64,000 nucleotides of DNA from Erpobdella octoculata (lineage: Eukaryota; Annelida; Clitellata; Hirudinida; Erpobdellidae), in the NCBI GenBank assembly GCA_963978895.1, contig OZ022238.1:9221855-9285854 (forward strand), read 5' to 3'. The notes under the pieces were generated by a model. That model saw nothing but the letters and a program-made list of their open reading frames with translations, did not search any database and was not told where the DNA came from. Made by a program: the position numbers and the translations under genes. This document shows positions 36,545 to 48,890 of this stretch, piece by piece. How positions within the stretch are numbered: position 1 is the stretch's first letter; every line of letters begins with the position of its first letter.

Positions 36545-37372
36545 ATGCTTGCATCAACACTTTTTGTCGGTTTCCTGTTCTTGGTGAAATATGTCAAGTT
36601 GTCAACATTGCCATCTGCAGTTTTAACTAGACTGACAGATTCTTCAAATCAACACCAATGCTTTTCTGGCGTTCCTGATTTGGAATTTGTTAAAACAAGA
36701 AGTGTACTTGAATGTTACAGCATTTGTGTTATAAAGTACGGAAGGTTGTGCAAAAGGTCAAAATATTCTATTTGTTTTTTAACACATTTGTAATAAAAAA
36801 TGAATTATTGATTGCTAACAAATTTTACTTTATATTTTCTTCAAAAGATTTAATTTTAGAAAACAGATTATGACTTGCCAACTTTATCAAAAATGCATTA
36901 AATCAACATCAATAACCAGTTCAGATGTTTGTATTTCATATAATACAATAGGTAAGTTAACATTACATATCAATTAACTAATTCAATATAATGTATTTTA
37001 AAGTGTCATTTTAAAGTATCCGTACGTTTTTAACTTTGAGAGTGTCCAAAGTCCTTTACTTACCTACTTGACTACTGCAACTGTTACTCCTTGGAAGTTG
37101 GCAGATGGAATTTTTTACAAGGACTGGATCATTGTAATTCTCTTCATCCACTTTCTCATTCTATAGTAGTTAATGATGGTTTGGAAGTTAATGCTGCAAC
37201 AGTTTTTTTGTCATCGGTCGACAGTAAGTCAATAATAAAAAAACACTTTTTTATTCATATTTGGGTCGTGATTATTCTCATGTTTTCTATCTTTGATTTT
37301 TTTTTCAAATATTTTTTATTTGTTCCATAAGCAAATCTAATTAGAGTGTGATTTATTTATCAAGCAATAAAC

Positions 37373-37462
<90 letters not shown>

Positions 37463-38295
37463 GGCTGTGCTGGTAAAACCCGGTACTACCAGTATAATGT
37501 CGAAAGCCTGAAAATGGCTAGAAATAGTGTTTGAAAGTAGGTTAGTGTTACCAGAGATGTAGTACTTGGTACTTGTACTCGAGTACAACTTGAGTACGTT
37601 TTTTAAGTACTCGAGTACAACTTGAGTACGTTTTTTAAGTACTCGAGTACAACTTGAGTACGTTTTTTAAGTACTCGAGTACGTGTTTTAAGTACTCGTA
37701 TTCGAACTTGAACTCAAAGCCTTGATACTCGTACTTGTTATTTCACTAAGTACTGAGTACCAGAAATGTAGTATTTGATACTCGTACTCGTTATTCCACT
37801 CAGTACTGAGTACCAGAGATGTAGTACTTGATACTCGAACTCGCTATTCCACTCAGTAATGAGTACCTTAAACTGCACTTGCGTACGATACATTAATACA
37901 AATAATGATTTAAATTTGCCTCACAACTGCTCAGTTATTCAAAGTCACAGAATAAATAACATTTTAGATTATAGAGCATTATTTTTTAAATTTTCAAATA
38001 GTTACTTTTACAAAATATATTTACAGCAAGCGGATGTGAAATTCCTGACTATCCAGGAGATTTTGAAATTTTCACGTCAGGCAAAAGAGACTCGTACAGC
38101 TTCGATGCACTTTTTTATTGGCAACCTTTTCCAAATCAGTTTTTTGTTTTTGGAAATGAAACCGGTTGGGGTCACGGAGAACCAAATATGGCAATTCCGG
38201 ATGAACTTTGTGTGACATTGTCGTCTGGTGTTATATGGAGGGATTCCAGTTGCAGTTCAGCGATGTGTGTTTTGTGCGAGATCGACGTGGATTAG
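36545..38295 (+). CDS. Secreted PAN/Apple + C-type lectin-like protein (gene 2)
   Basis: Four exons, 36545-36756, 36848-36951, 37041-37223 and 38027-38295, with phases 2, 1, 1, give 255 residues. Signal peptide MLASTLFVGFLFLVKYVKLS. The PAN-like module reads VLECYSIC and TCQLYQKC. The CTLD opens with ECPKSFTYLLDYCNCYSLE and closes with GWGHGEPNMAIPDELCVTL, IWRDSSC and MCVLCEID. It keeps EPN and a W-x-D triplet where canonical CTLDs have WND, so calcium-dependent mannose-type binding is more plausible than in gene 1. All four exon lengths equal those of the gene at 22,355. Intron 3 (803 nt against 233 nt) is enlarged by an (AT)n tract and a transposon-like repeat. The donor after exon 1 (gtcaaa) is weak. 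Confidence 0.85.
37378..37459. repeat. (AT)n microsatellite in intron 3
   Basis: AT dinucleotide tract inside the third intron of the lectin gene. Confidence 0.95.
37460..37865. repeat. hAT-like MITE with GAGTAC tandem palindromes
   Basis: Begins tagggctgtgctggtaaaac, a start reminiscent of hAT terminal repeats, then about three units of a roughly 44-bp repeat containing actcgagtacaacttgagta, then related pieces with ccagagatgtagtacttg. It lies wholly inside intron 3 of the lectin gene. Confidence 0.5.
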
Positions 38296-38554
38296 TTTCA
38301 ACAATATACATTTTATTCAAACAGGATTTTTTAAATTTTGTTTTTAAATTGCTTGAATACATTTTATACATTTTTATTTCTCGCAATTCGGTGGAAAGTT
38401 TTTCAGCAAATCAAAAACAGACAAGCGGAATAAAATCTATGCTTATGTTTTAAACGTATTGCTAAGTATTTCAATAGTTCAATAGTTATTTGAAACGTTT
38501 TTTGTTGGTAAATTTATTCCATTAAAAGGTTTTACGGAGCACAATTCTATTGAT

Positions 38555-38670
38555 CCTTAAGCGGCCGACTTAACCGGCCGAGCCGAGCCGCGAAATTACT
38601 GAGCCGCCGCCGGTAGATGAATTAACGGCTTAGCCGCAATCCAGCCGAAAAATTGAGTAGGCACCGGTGA
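38555..38670. repeat. GC-rich transposon-like patch
   Basis: Contains ggccgactta, ccggccgagccgagccgc and ggcttagccgc, unlike the AT-rich flanks. The repetitive CCGAGC words resemble non-autonomous DNA transposons, but no terminal repeats were defined. Confidence 0.35.
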
Positions 38671-38679
38671 AGAAAATCC

Positions 38680-39480
38680 TCAATTTACTTTTCTGCACTT
38701 TTATCTAACATCGTCGTTGAGTGCGCTACAGTGCTACCGGTTATTCTTGTAATCGAATTTTAAATTAGTTCCCGTTTTCAGATTATAAGCTGTGATTTTG
38801 AAAGCGAATTACTCATGATTTGAAGAGTTTTACAGGTATTTTCAAAAATTAAAATTGAATATGGCGATTATATCCGAAAGTCACCAGAGTAATTAAATAA
38901 CGTTGCTGCAATCGCGAAAAAAACGTTATAAAAATCAAGTTTTTACGGTTTACTTGTTTTACTATGCGTTTTAAAATTATAAACAATTGCTTGTTAATTA
39001 GTATTTATTTCATCAGTTTTAGTTCATCTCATTTTGCAATTACACAAATGTTTAATCCGAAAGTTTTTGATTATTTCTTCCAGAACCTTGATGCCAAGGC
39101 AGCGCTCGTGGTTATGCGGAATCTTCGAGCTTTAACCTTTAATTGAACCATGTTAAAAAGTTACGTTTCAGGTTTTCGTGGTTCAAATTGCATCCTTGCA
39201 TGTTTGCACGTATAATTCAACGGTATGAAACTAAAGTTTAATGAACTAAAAATAAAATTAATTTAATAATTAGCTGTGTGATGCATGCATGCACTGTTTA
39301 TGTTTATCATAGAGATGCATGCATGCACTGTTTATGTTTATTATAGCCGCAATGTACTCACTGCACCATATAAGTTTCAATGTCATAATGAGATGGCAAA
39401 ATGAATAAATGAAAGCATACATTATCACAACTTTTACAAGCGCTTCAACGTTTTAAATCGTAAAGTTATATGAATTTGTC
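38680..39480. other. No firmly supported gene
   Basis: A frame at 38,964-39,146 begins with a hydrophobic signal-like segment (NNCLLISIYFISFSSSHF), but no partner exon was found. A 27-bp word (atgcatgcatgcactgttta core) is duplicated at 39,280-39,345. Confidence 0.35.
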
Positions 39481-39492
39481 ACACAGTACATT

Positions 39493-39740
39493 TTATCTAT
39501 TGACACAGTGTGCTGAACAAACAGGCCTAGAGCAGTTGTCACATAATTTACGCGTCTTCTTGTCAATCTCACGCTGGCTCAAATGACAACGTTCCCAAAT
39601 CATCTTCTTTTTAGCTGGTTTCTTACTTGTTCTTTTGAGATATCCAGAGTCCAGTTGTAGTAACTGAATTGCCTCCATGGCTGGTTTTCTGAGAAGAACT
39701 GCGTTGTCCAAATGTCTTCTGATCAGTGAAACAATAAAAG
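39493..39740 (-). pseudogene. piggyBac-like transposase C-terminal remnant
   Basis: The minus-strand frame ends KKTRKLCDNCSRPVCSAHC, matching the zinc-binding cysteine-rich tail (KTR-C-x2-C-x3-VC-x2-HC) of piggyBac/PGBD transposases. The preceding WERCHLSQREID retains one Cys where two are usual. Upstream coding is not recognisable. Confidence 0.5.
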
Positions 39741-40375
39741 AAAAGAAGAGGCAGAGGAAAAACGAAAAATAAATGAAAAGAGAAAAATAATCGTGACCCG
39801 ACTTCCTACATGGGCTTCGAGGTGTGCTGACCACACACTGGAATTTAGTCTCAAAATAAAAGAAGTGCAACCAGAAGAGGAGATGTCACAAAATAAAGTA
39901 TAAAGTTTATTGCATAGTCGACATATGGATGGCTCTTAAATAACATTGGTCATGGTTTGTTCAAGTTATACAATGAATCAAGCCAAAAGGGGTTTTTTGG
40001 TCATAAACTTAAAATAAAGTGCAGAGTTTTTTTTTCAAAAGTAAACTTAACTGACTGTTCAATTGTACTTCTCAAGTGTACCAAAGTCCGATAAACTTCT
40101 TAAAAGTTTGAGAGAATGCTAACACTAATAATATTTCTGGACGCATCGATAAACATAAAAACTGTTACACAAAATTTTTTGAGATTTCAAAGCAATATTG
40201 TATTTATTTTAATATTATTTTTAAAAACACACGTCAACAAATTGTTTCATGCTCTTGATTAAGTTTATTTTTAATATCAATGATTTAAAACACTTTTTAA
40301 AATTGTGTTTTTATAATAATTATGAAAATGATTCACCATCAATTTTTTTGTTTAACAATTTACATTATTTTAAGT

Positions 40376-41781
40376 TCAATTATCTTCATTTATTTTATCT
40401 TGAATTTTCTTCAGCAGTTTCGATGCCATTTTTTCCGAGGCGTCTTCGGTCTTGTCGAACGATTCAGCCAGGCAAGAAGCGTATTCGATCAGCAATCTAT
40501 TCAATTATTAACTAAAATTATTTTTTGTTTAAGCAAAAATACAAATGAGGTTATTAATAATATAATTCAAACATGGAATATTGACTAGTATATATTATTT
40601 TTATAAGTTAGCGATCTTAAGTTAGAATCTTAACCATATGACACAAACTACTGATGTGTTTAAAAAAAACAATAAAACTATTAAGACACGTACAATATCG
40701 TGGTAAAACTGTTAATGAAGCAGGTATTACTCAGGACACATAATCATTTAAAAGGAAATAATGCAACATTTTGTAGCTTTGAATGTATAATAAAACGTTG
40801 TTAATTATTTTATGACATGACAACAAATTGTCACAAAACTGCATACTTTTCATTGCAAGACATTCCTTCAAGACAATCTCTGAAAGTCACTGCTTTGTTG
40901 TCAATTTCAGGAGTGCAGGTGCTCCGAAACTGTCAAATTTCAAACTTGAAAGATCGTTTTAAAGCATTTTTAAGTATTTTCTTTTCAACTCTGTGACCTG
41001 TTTCTTGACTGAAAAAAATCGATTTTTACAAAAAAACCAATAAACGCAGTTCAAAACATTGTTATACAAACTTTCACAAAAACTGAACCAAGTTTACTAT
41101 TTTATTTTAAACTACTGGCAAAGCTGGACTAATAGACACAATAAACATTAAATAAAGTGAAATAATGACATTGGAAACGTAATTAAAATAAAACAATTTA
41201 CTTTGTTCATCTGCACAGATAGCTTTCATAACTTTGTAAAAGAACAACGGAGTTGGGTTTTGTTCCAGACAAAATCCACCGAGTGTTGTTACGCATTCAG
41301 TTGATGAAATAAAATCCCTATAAATTATATTGTTTGCTTTAAACAAATGAAGGAAACAATAAAACCATTTCATCCGACAGAGTTTTCGTTTAACATAATT
41401 ATTTCAAAATACTAGCCCACATTCAAGAATCGGCCTTGGATGACCTACTGGATAACCGTGGATCAAAATAGGCAAACCAGGTTTGCTGAGGCATTTCAAG
41501 TAAATTTTTGTGTTTTGGAATGGTGCTTGCAAGCATTGGTCTGCATTACAAGTTTATTTTATTTATTGAGATAACAGAACTCAGTCTACTTAGGTTTAAA
41601 TCCACACAAAATAAAAGCAAAATTTTGATTCCTATAATTGCCGGCATACTTATAAATTTTGGCTTGTTGACTAAAAACAAAATTAAATTCATTTCAACTC
41701 ACCATGGTTCATCCATGGAACAACCGCATGACCAAAACTAAAACAGGCCAAACCAAAAAACAACAAAACAGAACCGTTCAT
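40376..41781 (-). CDS. Secreted cysteine-rich helical protein, five exons, orphan
   Basis: Minus-strand exons proposed: 41781-41703 (signal peptide MNGSVLLFFGLACFSFGHA), 41540-41445 or to 41421, 41336-41202, 40879-40825 and 40496-40376. Phases 1, 1, 1, 2 all agree and yield 161 residues (169 with the longer exon 2). The mature protein has spaced cysteines (DQC, LKC, TEC, GFC, AIC, KEC, QFC, ASC) and predicted amphipathic helices (FFYKVMKAICADEQ, MASKLLKKIQDKINEDN). Exons are hidden as very short frames, so single-frame scanning misses the gene. A TTTAAAAC box lies near 42,110 on the minus strand. An alternative fourth exon at 41008-40959 gives a shorter C-terminus (KRKYLKML). No family is recognised. 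Confidence 0.55.
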
Positions 41782-42979
41782 GGCTTGATAAACAACTGTT
41801 CTGTGTGTTAATAATAATTTTAATTGTATTACATAGTCTCAAAATGACAGATATTTTTTTTTTAAAACGATACTCTTGATATTTTATGTTAAAGTCCAAG
41901 CACGTCAAACACTTAATTTCACCAGAAAATAAAATATTTGAAGAGCTGAAAAAAGTAAGTGGATTAAATTAAATAAAATGATAAAGTTTGATGTTTTAAC
42001 AATTATAGTAAGTGTTCAAGATTTTAGAATAAGTCGAGAGAATATTCTAACTGAGGTGACTGTGTTTTACCCAGCTGAACCATCAATCCACTCAAGAAAC
42101 AGTCAGTTTTAAAGCCCCAACACTTGCAAGTGTTATTCATCGCTGTATAATCTAAGTCCAAAACTTGTTTACTGAAAAAAAAATTAATTCATACAGTATA
42201 AAAAAAATTATTCCGACAAAGAATTTTAATTTATTTCTAACCGCACATACGCCAATCAATTGTTGTTTTGTTTTGTATGAAAAACATGTATTTACTTTAC
42301 TATTTACACTTAGGAGCAAACACTTAACATTTTTATTTGTTTTAATTTTTTAGACTATTCATAAAAACTAAATTATACATATTTTTTGAATAAAACAGAA
42401 AATATCTTTTTTTGTAATATTCACAACCGTATTTGGATTGTTTGAAAAATAATCTTACATTTATAAAAAAATAATACACACTTAATCAAACTAAGTGTTT
42501 CAATAACTGATTAAAACTGGTCAATCACTTTTCACGTAATCAAAAATAAAAAATAGTTCAATTATCAAGCACAACTTTTCAATGATGAATTACTAAACTT
42601 AAGTTCTGAAATCAATCAATGAGAAAAAGACTATGAAAATAAATATTAAAATATATATATATGTGCGTCGTTTTTAATAAGATTTTTAAAAGTATTATTT
42701 TGCACTTAATGTAATTCTTTTGTTATTATTAAAAATAATTACGTAAGTAATATTATTTTTTTTTAAACTTTCAAATAAGAGATTTATGCGCAAACAGAAA
42801 AAATAGGTTGCTTTCATAAATACAAACTTTGGCTGCCATATTTACCATGGTTGTTTTAAACAGCAAAAAGTAAACACAATACAGCAACGTTGCATAGAAT
42901 CTATATATATATAAAAAGCAAATGGGTAAAGGTTTGTTATTTATGCATTGCGGACACAAAATGAGTGGAGGGAAGCTAA

Positions 42980-43631
42980 AAAACCTTTCCAGGCCAAAAG
43001 TGCGTATGTACGACCACCAAAGGTAATTGCGTAATAAAAGTCAAATTTAGTTTACGTAGCAACATTTGAAAGTTTCAAGCAACTTATAGCCAGTTTTAGC
43101 AAATCTATTTTACGTTTTGAAGGGTTAAAAGAAGTTAGGAAAGATTGTAAAAGAGAAAATAAGGGGGAACGGAAAAGGAAGCGTGAGCGGGAACGCGAAA
43201 GCGACCGGGGACGTAAAGCGACCGGCGACGTAAAGCGACCGGGAACGGGAATGCGACCGAAAACGGGAAATCGACCGAGAGCGGAAAAGCGACTGGGAGC
43301 GGAAAAGCGACTGGGAGCGGAAAAGCGACTGGGAGCGGAAAAGCGACCGGGAGCGGAAAAGTGACCGGAAGCGGAAAAGCGACCGGGGGCGGAAAAGCGA
43401 CCGGGAGCGGAAACGTGACCGGAAGCGGAAAAGCGACAATTAGCGGGAAAACGACCGGGAGCGGGAGAGCGACCGGAATGAGAAAGCGACCGGTGGCGGA
43501 AAAGCGACCGAGAGCTGGAAATCGACCGGGAACGGGAGAGCAAGCGGGAGCGGGGAAGGAAACGAGAGCGAGTGAGACAAACATTTAAAAAACCTCTAAA
43601 AACCCCGGCCACGCCGGGTACCCCCGCTAGT
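42980..43631 (+). mobile_element. Helitron-like element with GC-rich minisatellite
   Basis: The left part (tttccaggccaaaagtgcgt, ggtaattgcgtaataaaa) matches 4,700-4,850. The middle is a tandem array of roughly 18-bp units (gggagcggaaaagcgaccgg). The right end is cacgccgggtacccccgctagt-like: a CCGG hairpin followed by CTAGT, as in Helitron 3' termini. Long open frames here on both strands (Arg/Ser/Pro/Phe repeats) are by-products of the minisatellite. Confidence 0.7.
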
Positions 43632-43680
43632 TTACCTATAATGTTAGGCTCCTAAATGCAGTAAAAGCGCAAAAATATAT

Positions 43681-43836
43681 TTGTGTTATCCAATTCTATA
43701 TCTCAAAACGTTTGACGAAATATAAAAGTGTGGGACGTTAATTTTGTACAACATCAGTAAGTCATAAAAACATACAAAATGAACGTTCTGCAATTTTATA
43801 TTTTTATAAACTATTTAAAAATTATAATCAAATAAA
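43681..43836. mobile_element. Palindromic MITE, copy 2
   Basis: gtgttatccaattctatatc, then aaatataaaagtgtgggacg, mirrored by tgaacgttctgcaattttat and ataatcaaataaaac. It has an ortholog in the second duplication copy at 49,556, so it predates the duplication. Confidence 0.7.
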
Positions 43837-44725
43837 ACATATGAAATTATTCTACTCTTTTTAGTCTTTTGGCACATTTTAAAAATCTTACATAAACGTA
43901 TGTAAGTTTTCTCATCCGTTGCGATTCTAAAAACCATGTGTGAAGATGCTATGCAAAAAAGATTGATTTTAAAAAAATCAATCTTTTACAAAAGTTTAAA
44001 AAATCTAAATGTCATCTTAAGTTTTGTTGTTTTATAATATTAATTGCCAATACGAAACAATATACAAGTAATCCGTAAAACGAGGTTTTTTTCACAATTT
44101 CTTTATATTCCAAGATTTGTCGGCTTTTCATTTATTCCGAAAAAATTAATAAAACGACATTTTTAAAAATTTTTAAATGCAAACATTTATTTAATTGTAT
44201 TTATTTGTTTTTGTTTTAAAGCATAAATATTACTTTTTTTAAGAACTTTTCAAACTTTAATAAAATGATCCTTTATTTAAAATTTTAGTTCGATTGGATG
44301 ACGGAAAATTAATTAATTTTCACGTTCAAGGTTTGCAAACATTCAAGCAATTAAGCAAACAAGAAAGACCGATGGTTAATTTAATATAAGAAATTTAAAA
44401 ATGCACCTATCCTATTTAACAAAAGTGCTATGCATGGATGTCAAACATTGTTACCTAATCATATTTACAAAAGTCCTATACTTCGATGAAAAACACTGTG
44501 AACTATAACGTATCCGCAAATAGTAATTAATGCTGAATTAGCAAACAAGCAAAAGTAAATGACAATCTACAACAAATTAAGTTGATTAAACACACTAAAT
44601 GCACAAATACTTTAAAACAGTTGTTGCGCCATTTTATTTAACGTCAACAAACGTGGGTTTTGAAATCATATTAATTGATCAAAATAGCTTAAACTAAAAA
44701 CAATAACTTTTATCAGCTTGCTGTT

Positions 44726-46066
44726 TTACATTTTAACGTAGACTTCAATTTCACAAATGGTCAAATAATTGTAATCTGCTGACTGCTTCAACATCACGAA
44801 CCGTGCTGGAGAAATTGAGGTATCACACGTGATATTCAACATTTGTCCAGGTTTTGCAAGGGCTTTGTAGGTACCACAAAGTTGAAGGCGGCTTGTATTG
44901 ATGGGGACCTCAGCCATGGAGTTGACATTGAAAACAAAAACTGCCACATTGGATAACCGATTAGCTGTTTTTTTTGATAAAACAAATTGTTTATTTTCTA
45001 TATATTGGCTTGTTTCAGTAATGATCATTTTTCTCAACAATATCGGTTCTCATCGTTGCATTAAACATGATCATAAACATTAACATTGCCTCAAGTGACA
45101 AAAAAATTCTATCATGTTACAAACCATTATAAGCATCTCCTCTGTTGAGAACCAAAACACGATCTACAATCAGGATCCACTCCAAATCTACAACCATCCA
45201 GCTTGTTCCTAAACTGGCCTCATTCGTCTGTGCGCACTGCCCGCCTGCACTTGATGTCGTCAACAACAGACCGTCAACAGCATACCAGGGACCAAATTTC
45301 AAAAAATCATTGCTATACACTGAGCTCATGCAGGAAAGCTTTTTCAATGCTATGTTGGTGGTGTCTGGAAATTATGAAACTCAAAATATATAATTATTAC
45401 AATATAAAATATATAATTATTACAATATAAAACGATTTGTTTTGTTAGATTTTTTGGGAAACCAGGTTGACTTACTTGTCATCAGAGATTTGTTATCTGG
45501 CTTCTTAATCTACAAAGTGTAGTTGTTCTATATGATCAAGCAACATGAAACATTGTTTAATTACATTTTGGTAAACAACAGAGCCGTTGTCAAATAAATA
45601 AATATTACAATTAAAAAAGTTATGTATTCCAATGCAACAACTTTTCATCTCTTTATATTTATAATGACAACATTCTTTGTTGAAAACTTGTTGAAATGCA
45701 TATTCAGACACTAAATAATAAACAAACCCTAAAATTTTGGCAGTTCGGAAAGTAGGACAACATGAACGGATGTATATCAAACAGCTGACAAATACCAAGA
45801 TCTTTTCGATAATTGAAGCTGACGCAGGACTTGTTGAAACTGCACAAATGAGCACACTGTACCAATGGAGGAATGCAAACTTGAGGTAACAAATTTAAAT
45901 TGACAGGAAGGCTGATTGCTTCACCATGTTCTATAGAAGCACAAGTTGGTTTTCCCATGCAAGTGAAAACTTCAGTGAATCGCTTCAGATAGTTCAACTC
46001 ATCCTCCATTGGCAGTACCAAGAACTGCATCAGGCAAGCGTTCAATACTGTCCAATAGAGCAACAT
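44726..46066 (-). CDS. Secreted PAN/Apple + F-type lectin-like protein (gene 2)
   Basis: Minus-strand exons 46066-45728, 45509-45476 (34-nt micro-exon), 45364-45125 and 44964-44726, with phases 0, 1, 1, give 283 residues. Signal-like start MLLYWTVLNACLMQFLVL. The PAN/Apple module (VQCAHLCSFNKSCVSFNY, GICQLF, NCQNFR) is followed by an 11-residue linker from the micro-exon (IKKPDNKSLMT). The F-type-lectin-like domain contains NIALKKLSCMSS, WYAVDGL, WMVVDLEWI, VLNRGDAYNG, RLSNVAVFVF, QLCGTY, LNITCD and the terminal LTICEIEVY. Micro-exon, exon lengths and phases are reproduced in the paralog at 50.8-59.3 kb. Likely an extracellular glycan-binding protein; the fucose-binding triad is not securely identified. 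Confidence 0.87.
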
Positions 46067-46920
46067 TGTTCAGCAATTTTTTTTTGCTACAATGATTCCA
46101 AGTGTATCAACACAATAATTAATAGTCCAAAACTAAAGTCGTACTTCCAACTAGCGTTCAATGAATATTTTTCCAATTTTACTCTTAGTTGTTTTATTGT
46201 CAAAAATTACTCAAGCAGCAAGTTGTATCTTCAATAACTAATTACTTTAATACAACAAAACAACTGATAGAAATTCCAATCAATAGACAGGCAAGTCTGT
46301 TCAAATTGACAGAATATGTGAAATTTTCCAAAACGTCTCTAACAGCAAAAGCTTTTTACCATTACAAGTGGACAAGATTATCGCAACTAATTCAGTCATC
46401 TACCAGTTGTATTACCAGAAACCATATTAGTAATTGAAACAATAGCGTACAATGAAACCATATTAGTAATTGAAACAATATCGTACAATGAAAAAGCCAT
46501 TTTCTCCAATGTAAACAATAATGTTTTTGAGTAAATTCTATGCTTAGGTACCAACGTACGTGGGTCTTTTTAATTGCATTTTATCTTAGCAGGAATTATT
46601 TTTAAAAACAATCAATATATCATTCGTCGACTTCAACGTTTTTTTCTACAAAAGTTATTTTTTAGTACTTTTCGCCCGAATGAATTATTGCATCAAATAT
46701 TTATACTGTAATGACGTTTGCTGTTTTATGTTCTAAACTAGCAGAAAAAATAAATTGTAAACGGTTTTTTGTCTTTTAAATGAAAAATAGCTTTATGCAT
46801 CAAACATGTACTATTTTCTAACGTTTTTACTCATTTGAAAAATCTTTAATATACCATCAAGTTTCAAGTAATAAAAAAATTGGACGCAGTTTAACATTTT
46901 AAATAAAAAAAAATTCATGT

Positions 46921-47285
46921 TTACCTGTTAACATACGACAATTTATATAGCGCCGTATGCAGCAGGAACCGCTTTAATGGCGCTTTACAATGCTGGCAAC
47001 TTGCAGATAAGACTAACGGCGTATGCGGTGTTTTACGGCGCCGCTGGCAGCCCTGCATACTACTTGATAGCTCCACAAGTGCACGAAGGACTTTAACCCC
47101 ATACTGAAGTTGGTACTCATTTATCGACCACCAAAGGATGAAACGCTGAGTTGACGTGAGCAAATGCCAATTAGTAAGTTATTTTCTTGCTCAAGGAAAT
47201 TTCGTGCCCGGACCGGGAATCGTATCCAGGTCTTCCGACTCTCAAAGCCTGTGTCTATACCAATAGACCAACACGTCACACTGTA
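46921..47285 (-). mobile_element. tRNA-derived SINE
   Basis: On the minus strand the head (47,283-47,208) has a tRNA-like A-box in tggtctattggtatagac and a B-box-like gatacgattccc. It continues with a conserved-looking body (ccttgagcaagaaaataac) and ends near gcgctatataaattgtcgta. The homologous flank of the second duplication copy (about 60,000) lacks it, so it inserted after the duplication. Confidence 0.7.
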
Positions 47286-48427
47286 CTTAATTATAGCTGT
47301 ACTTAATTTGATGAGTTTTTTGTAAGTGCTTATCTTATTTTACACCTTTTTTAAAGAAAAAAAAACATCAGAAGTATAAATTGCTGTTCTTGCAATATCG
47401 CGGTACTAAATCAAATAACAAATGGAAACATTTCACATATTGTTTTTTTTACACTGCACCGAAAAGCCTCTTTCTTTTCTAAACTTGTTCATTTACTTCC
47501 GGTTTTTAGATGATGTTACAATTTTGCATGTTTATTAGTTTTCGATGACAATACATAACGTGATTACTAAAACCAAATTACGTTAAATTGTTATATATTG
47601 TGCATAAATATGTGTTTTTTTGTAATGGCACCCGTGGTTTTTAGTAGAATTATTTTAGCTTTATAGGAGTAGTACTATTTTAATCTTTGTAAGTTTTTTG
47701 TTCATTTTATTTCTTTTTAAATTCTTAGATTGATCTAGTTCTAATATCAACACAAATTTTCCAAAAAAAACGGACAATGGTGTTTCAATAAGTTTTAGTG
47801 TCACACATTTTTTTACTCGTTTTCCGTTTTTGACTTAGCTTAAGTTTAGTTGGATTTCTTCTAAGAAAACGATCAATGAAAGCGGAAAGCGAAAAGCTGC
47901 GCAAAATAAAAGACGCTTAGAGAAGGCATAAAAATATATAAAAGAAAAGGGATTCATCACAAATCTAAAAGTTAACAACGAACGATTGAAGCAAGGAAGA
48001 CAACATCATTACACAAGCAATAAAATTAGAAACGAGGAAGGGGCGAAAAAACACGTGTCCCTGGATGCTATTCATATTTTTTTACCTGAAATCGACATTT
48101 AAATTTTGTAGATACTTTAAAAAGTTATCTTATTGACTTATAAATAAAAAAAATTGAAAATATGAAATTTCCGAAAAAGCTCGGATCTTCATTTGCTAAT
48201 TACTATTAACTTGTTGATGTTTTCCTAGAATTGTAATCTTGCCAACCCCTAACCGTCTTGGCTTTCTTAGTAAAGTAGTAGGCATAAGGATTGCGCAGGT
48301 AGGATAAAATCTGTATCCGACCCGATCCGTCAATTTTTTTTTAAATGGTGTACCAGTAGGTTTTTTACCGCGGGTATACTCGTTACCTGTCAATTATTTA
48401 CCTTTACAAAAACCAACTAAAAATTGA

Positions 48428-48890
48428 CCCACCTGATTGTGTTGCAGCTGGCAACAGTTCAGGCTGGATGACTGAAAATGAATTTGTCAACAAATTAACA
48501 TTTCATTCAGCAAGTAAAATTAACAGAACATGCCCCAGTTTTTTGTTACTGGATAATCATGGCTCCCATGTCAACAATGAAGTAGTAAAAAAGGCCAAAG
48601 AACACCACATATGTCTACCGGGTTTTCACCTTTAAAAATATCAAACCTCTACCTTAAGCATTCCCAAGAAAAGAAACAAACAGGACGGTACGTAAGCGAA
48701 AGTCAGCTGTTTTGACTGACATTCTAGAGAAAGAGACTTTGGAGAGAAAATTTGAAGAAAAAATAATACAAAAAATCAGAAACAAGGAACGGAGAAGGTC
48801 AAAAGTAAAGCAAAATCGAATATACCTGAAAAAGCAAAAGCTGATAAAATGAAAAAAAAAGTTTTCAATAAAAACTCAGATTCTGAATAA
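48428..48890 (+). pseudogene. pogo/Tigger-like DDE transposase relic
   Basis: The plus strand reads AAGNSSGWMTENEFVNKL, then FLLLDNHGSHVNNEVVKKA (the second catalytic Asp region of DDE_1 transposases), then a stop after CLPGFHL. In another frame it continues with KRKSAVLTDILEKETLE, typical of the Tigger/Jerky tail. The third catalytic region is deleted. It lies between the two duplication copies. Confidence 0.7.

Larger units (their letters stand above)
42655..47950. repeat. Segmental duplication, copy 1 (carries lectin gene 2)
   Basis: Homologous in order to 48,980-60,490: 5' block (cgttgcatagaatc versus cgttgcctaggagt), palindromic MITE, gene 3' flank, lectin exons, 5' flank including acttttcgcccga, and a distal block including cgttttccgtttt. 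Copy 1 alone carries the Helitron-like insert at 42.98-43.63 kb and the SINE at 46.92-47.29 kb. Confidence 0.8.

Noticed and set aside
38964..39146. Possible signal-peptide exon
   Set aside because: Hydrophobic start is plausible, but no downstream exon with matching phase or paralog was found.
40959..41008. Alternative last exon for the cysteine-rich gene
   Set aside because: It keeps frame and ends in a stop, but skipping it to 40,879 gives a longer product with further cysteines; kept only as an alternative.
47208..47283. A tRNA gene on the minus strand
   Set aside because: A- and B-box-like motifs are present but no proper cloverleaf was found, and it is fused to a SINE body.
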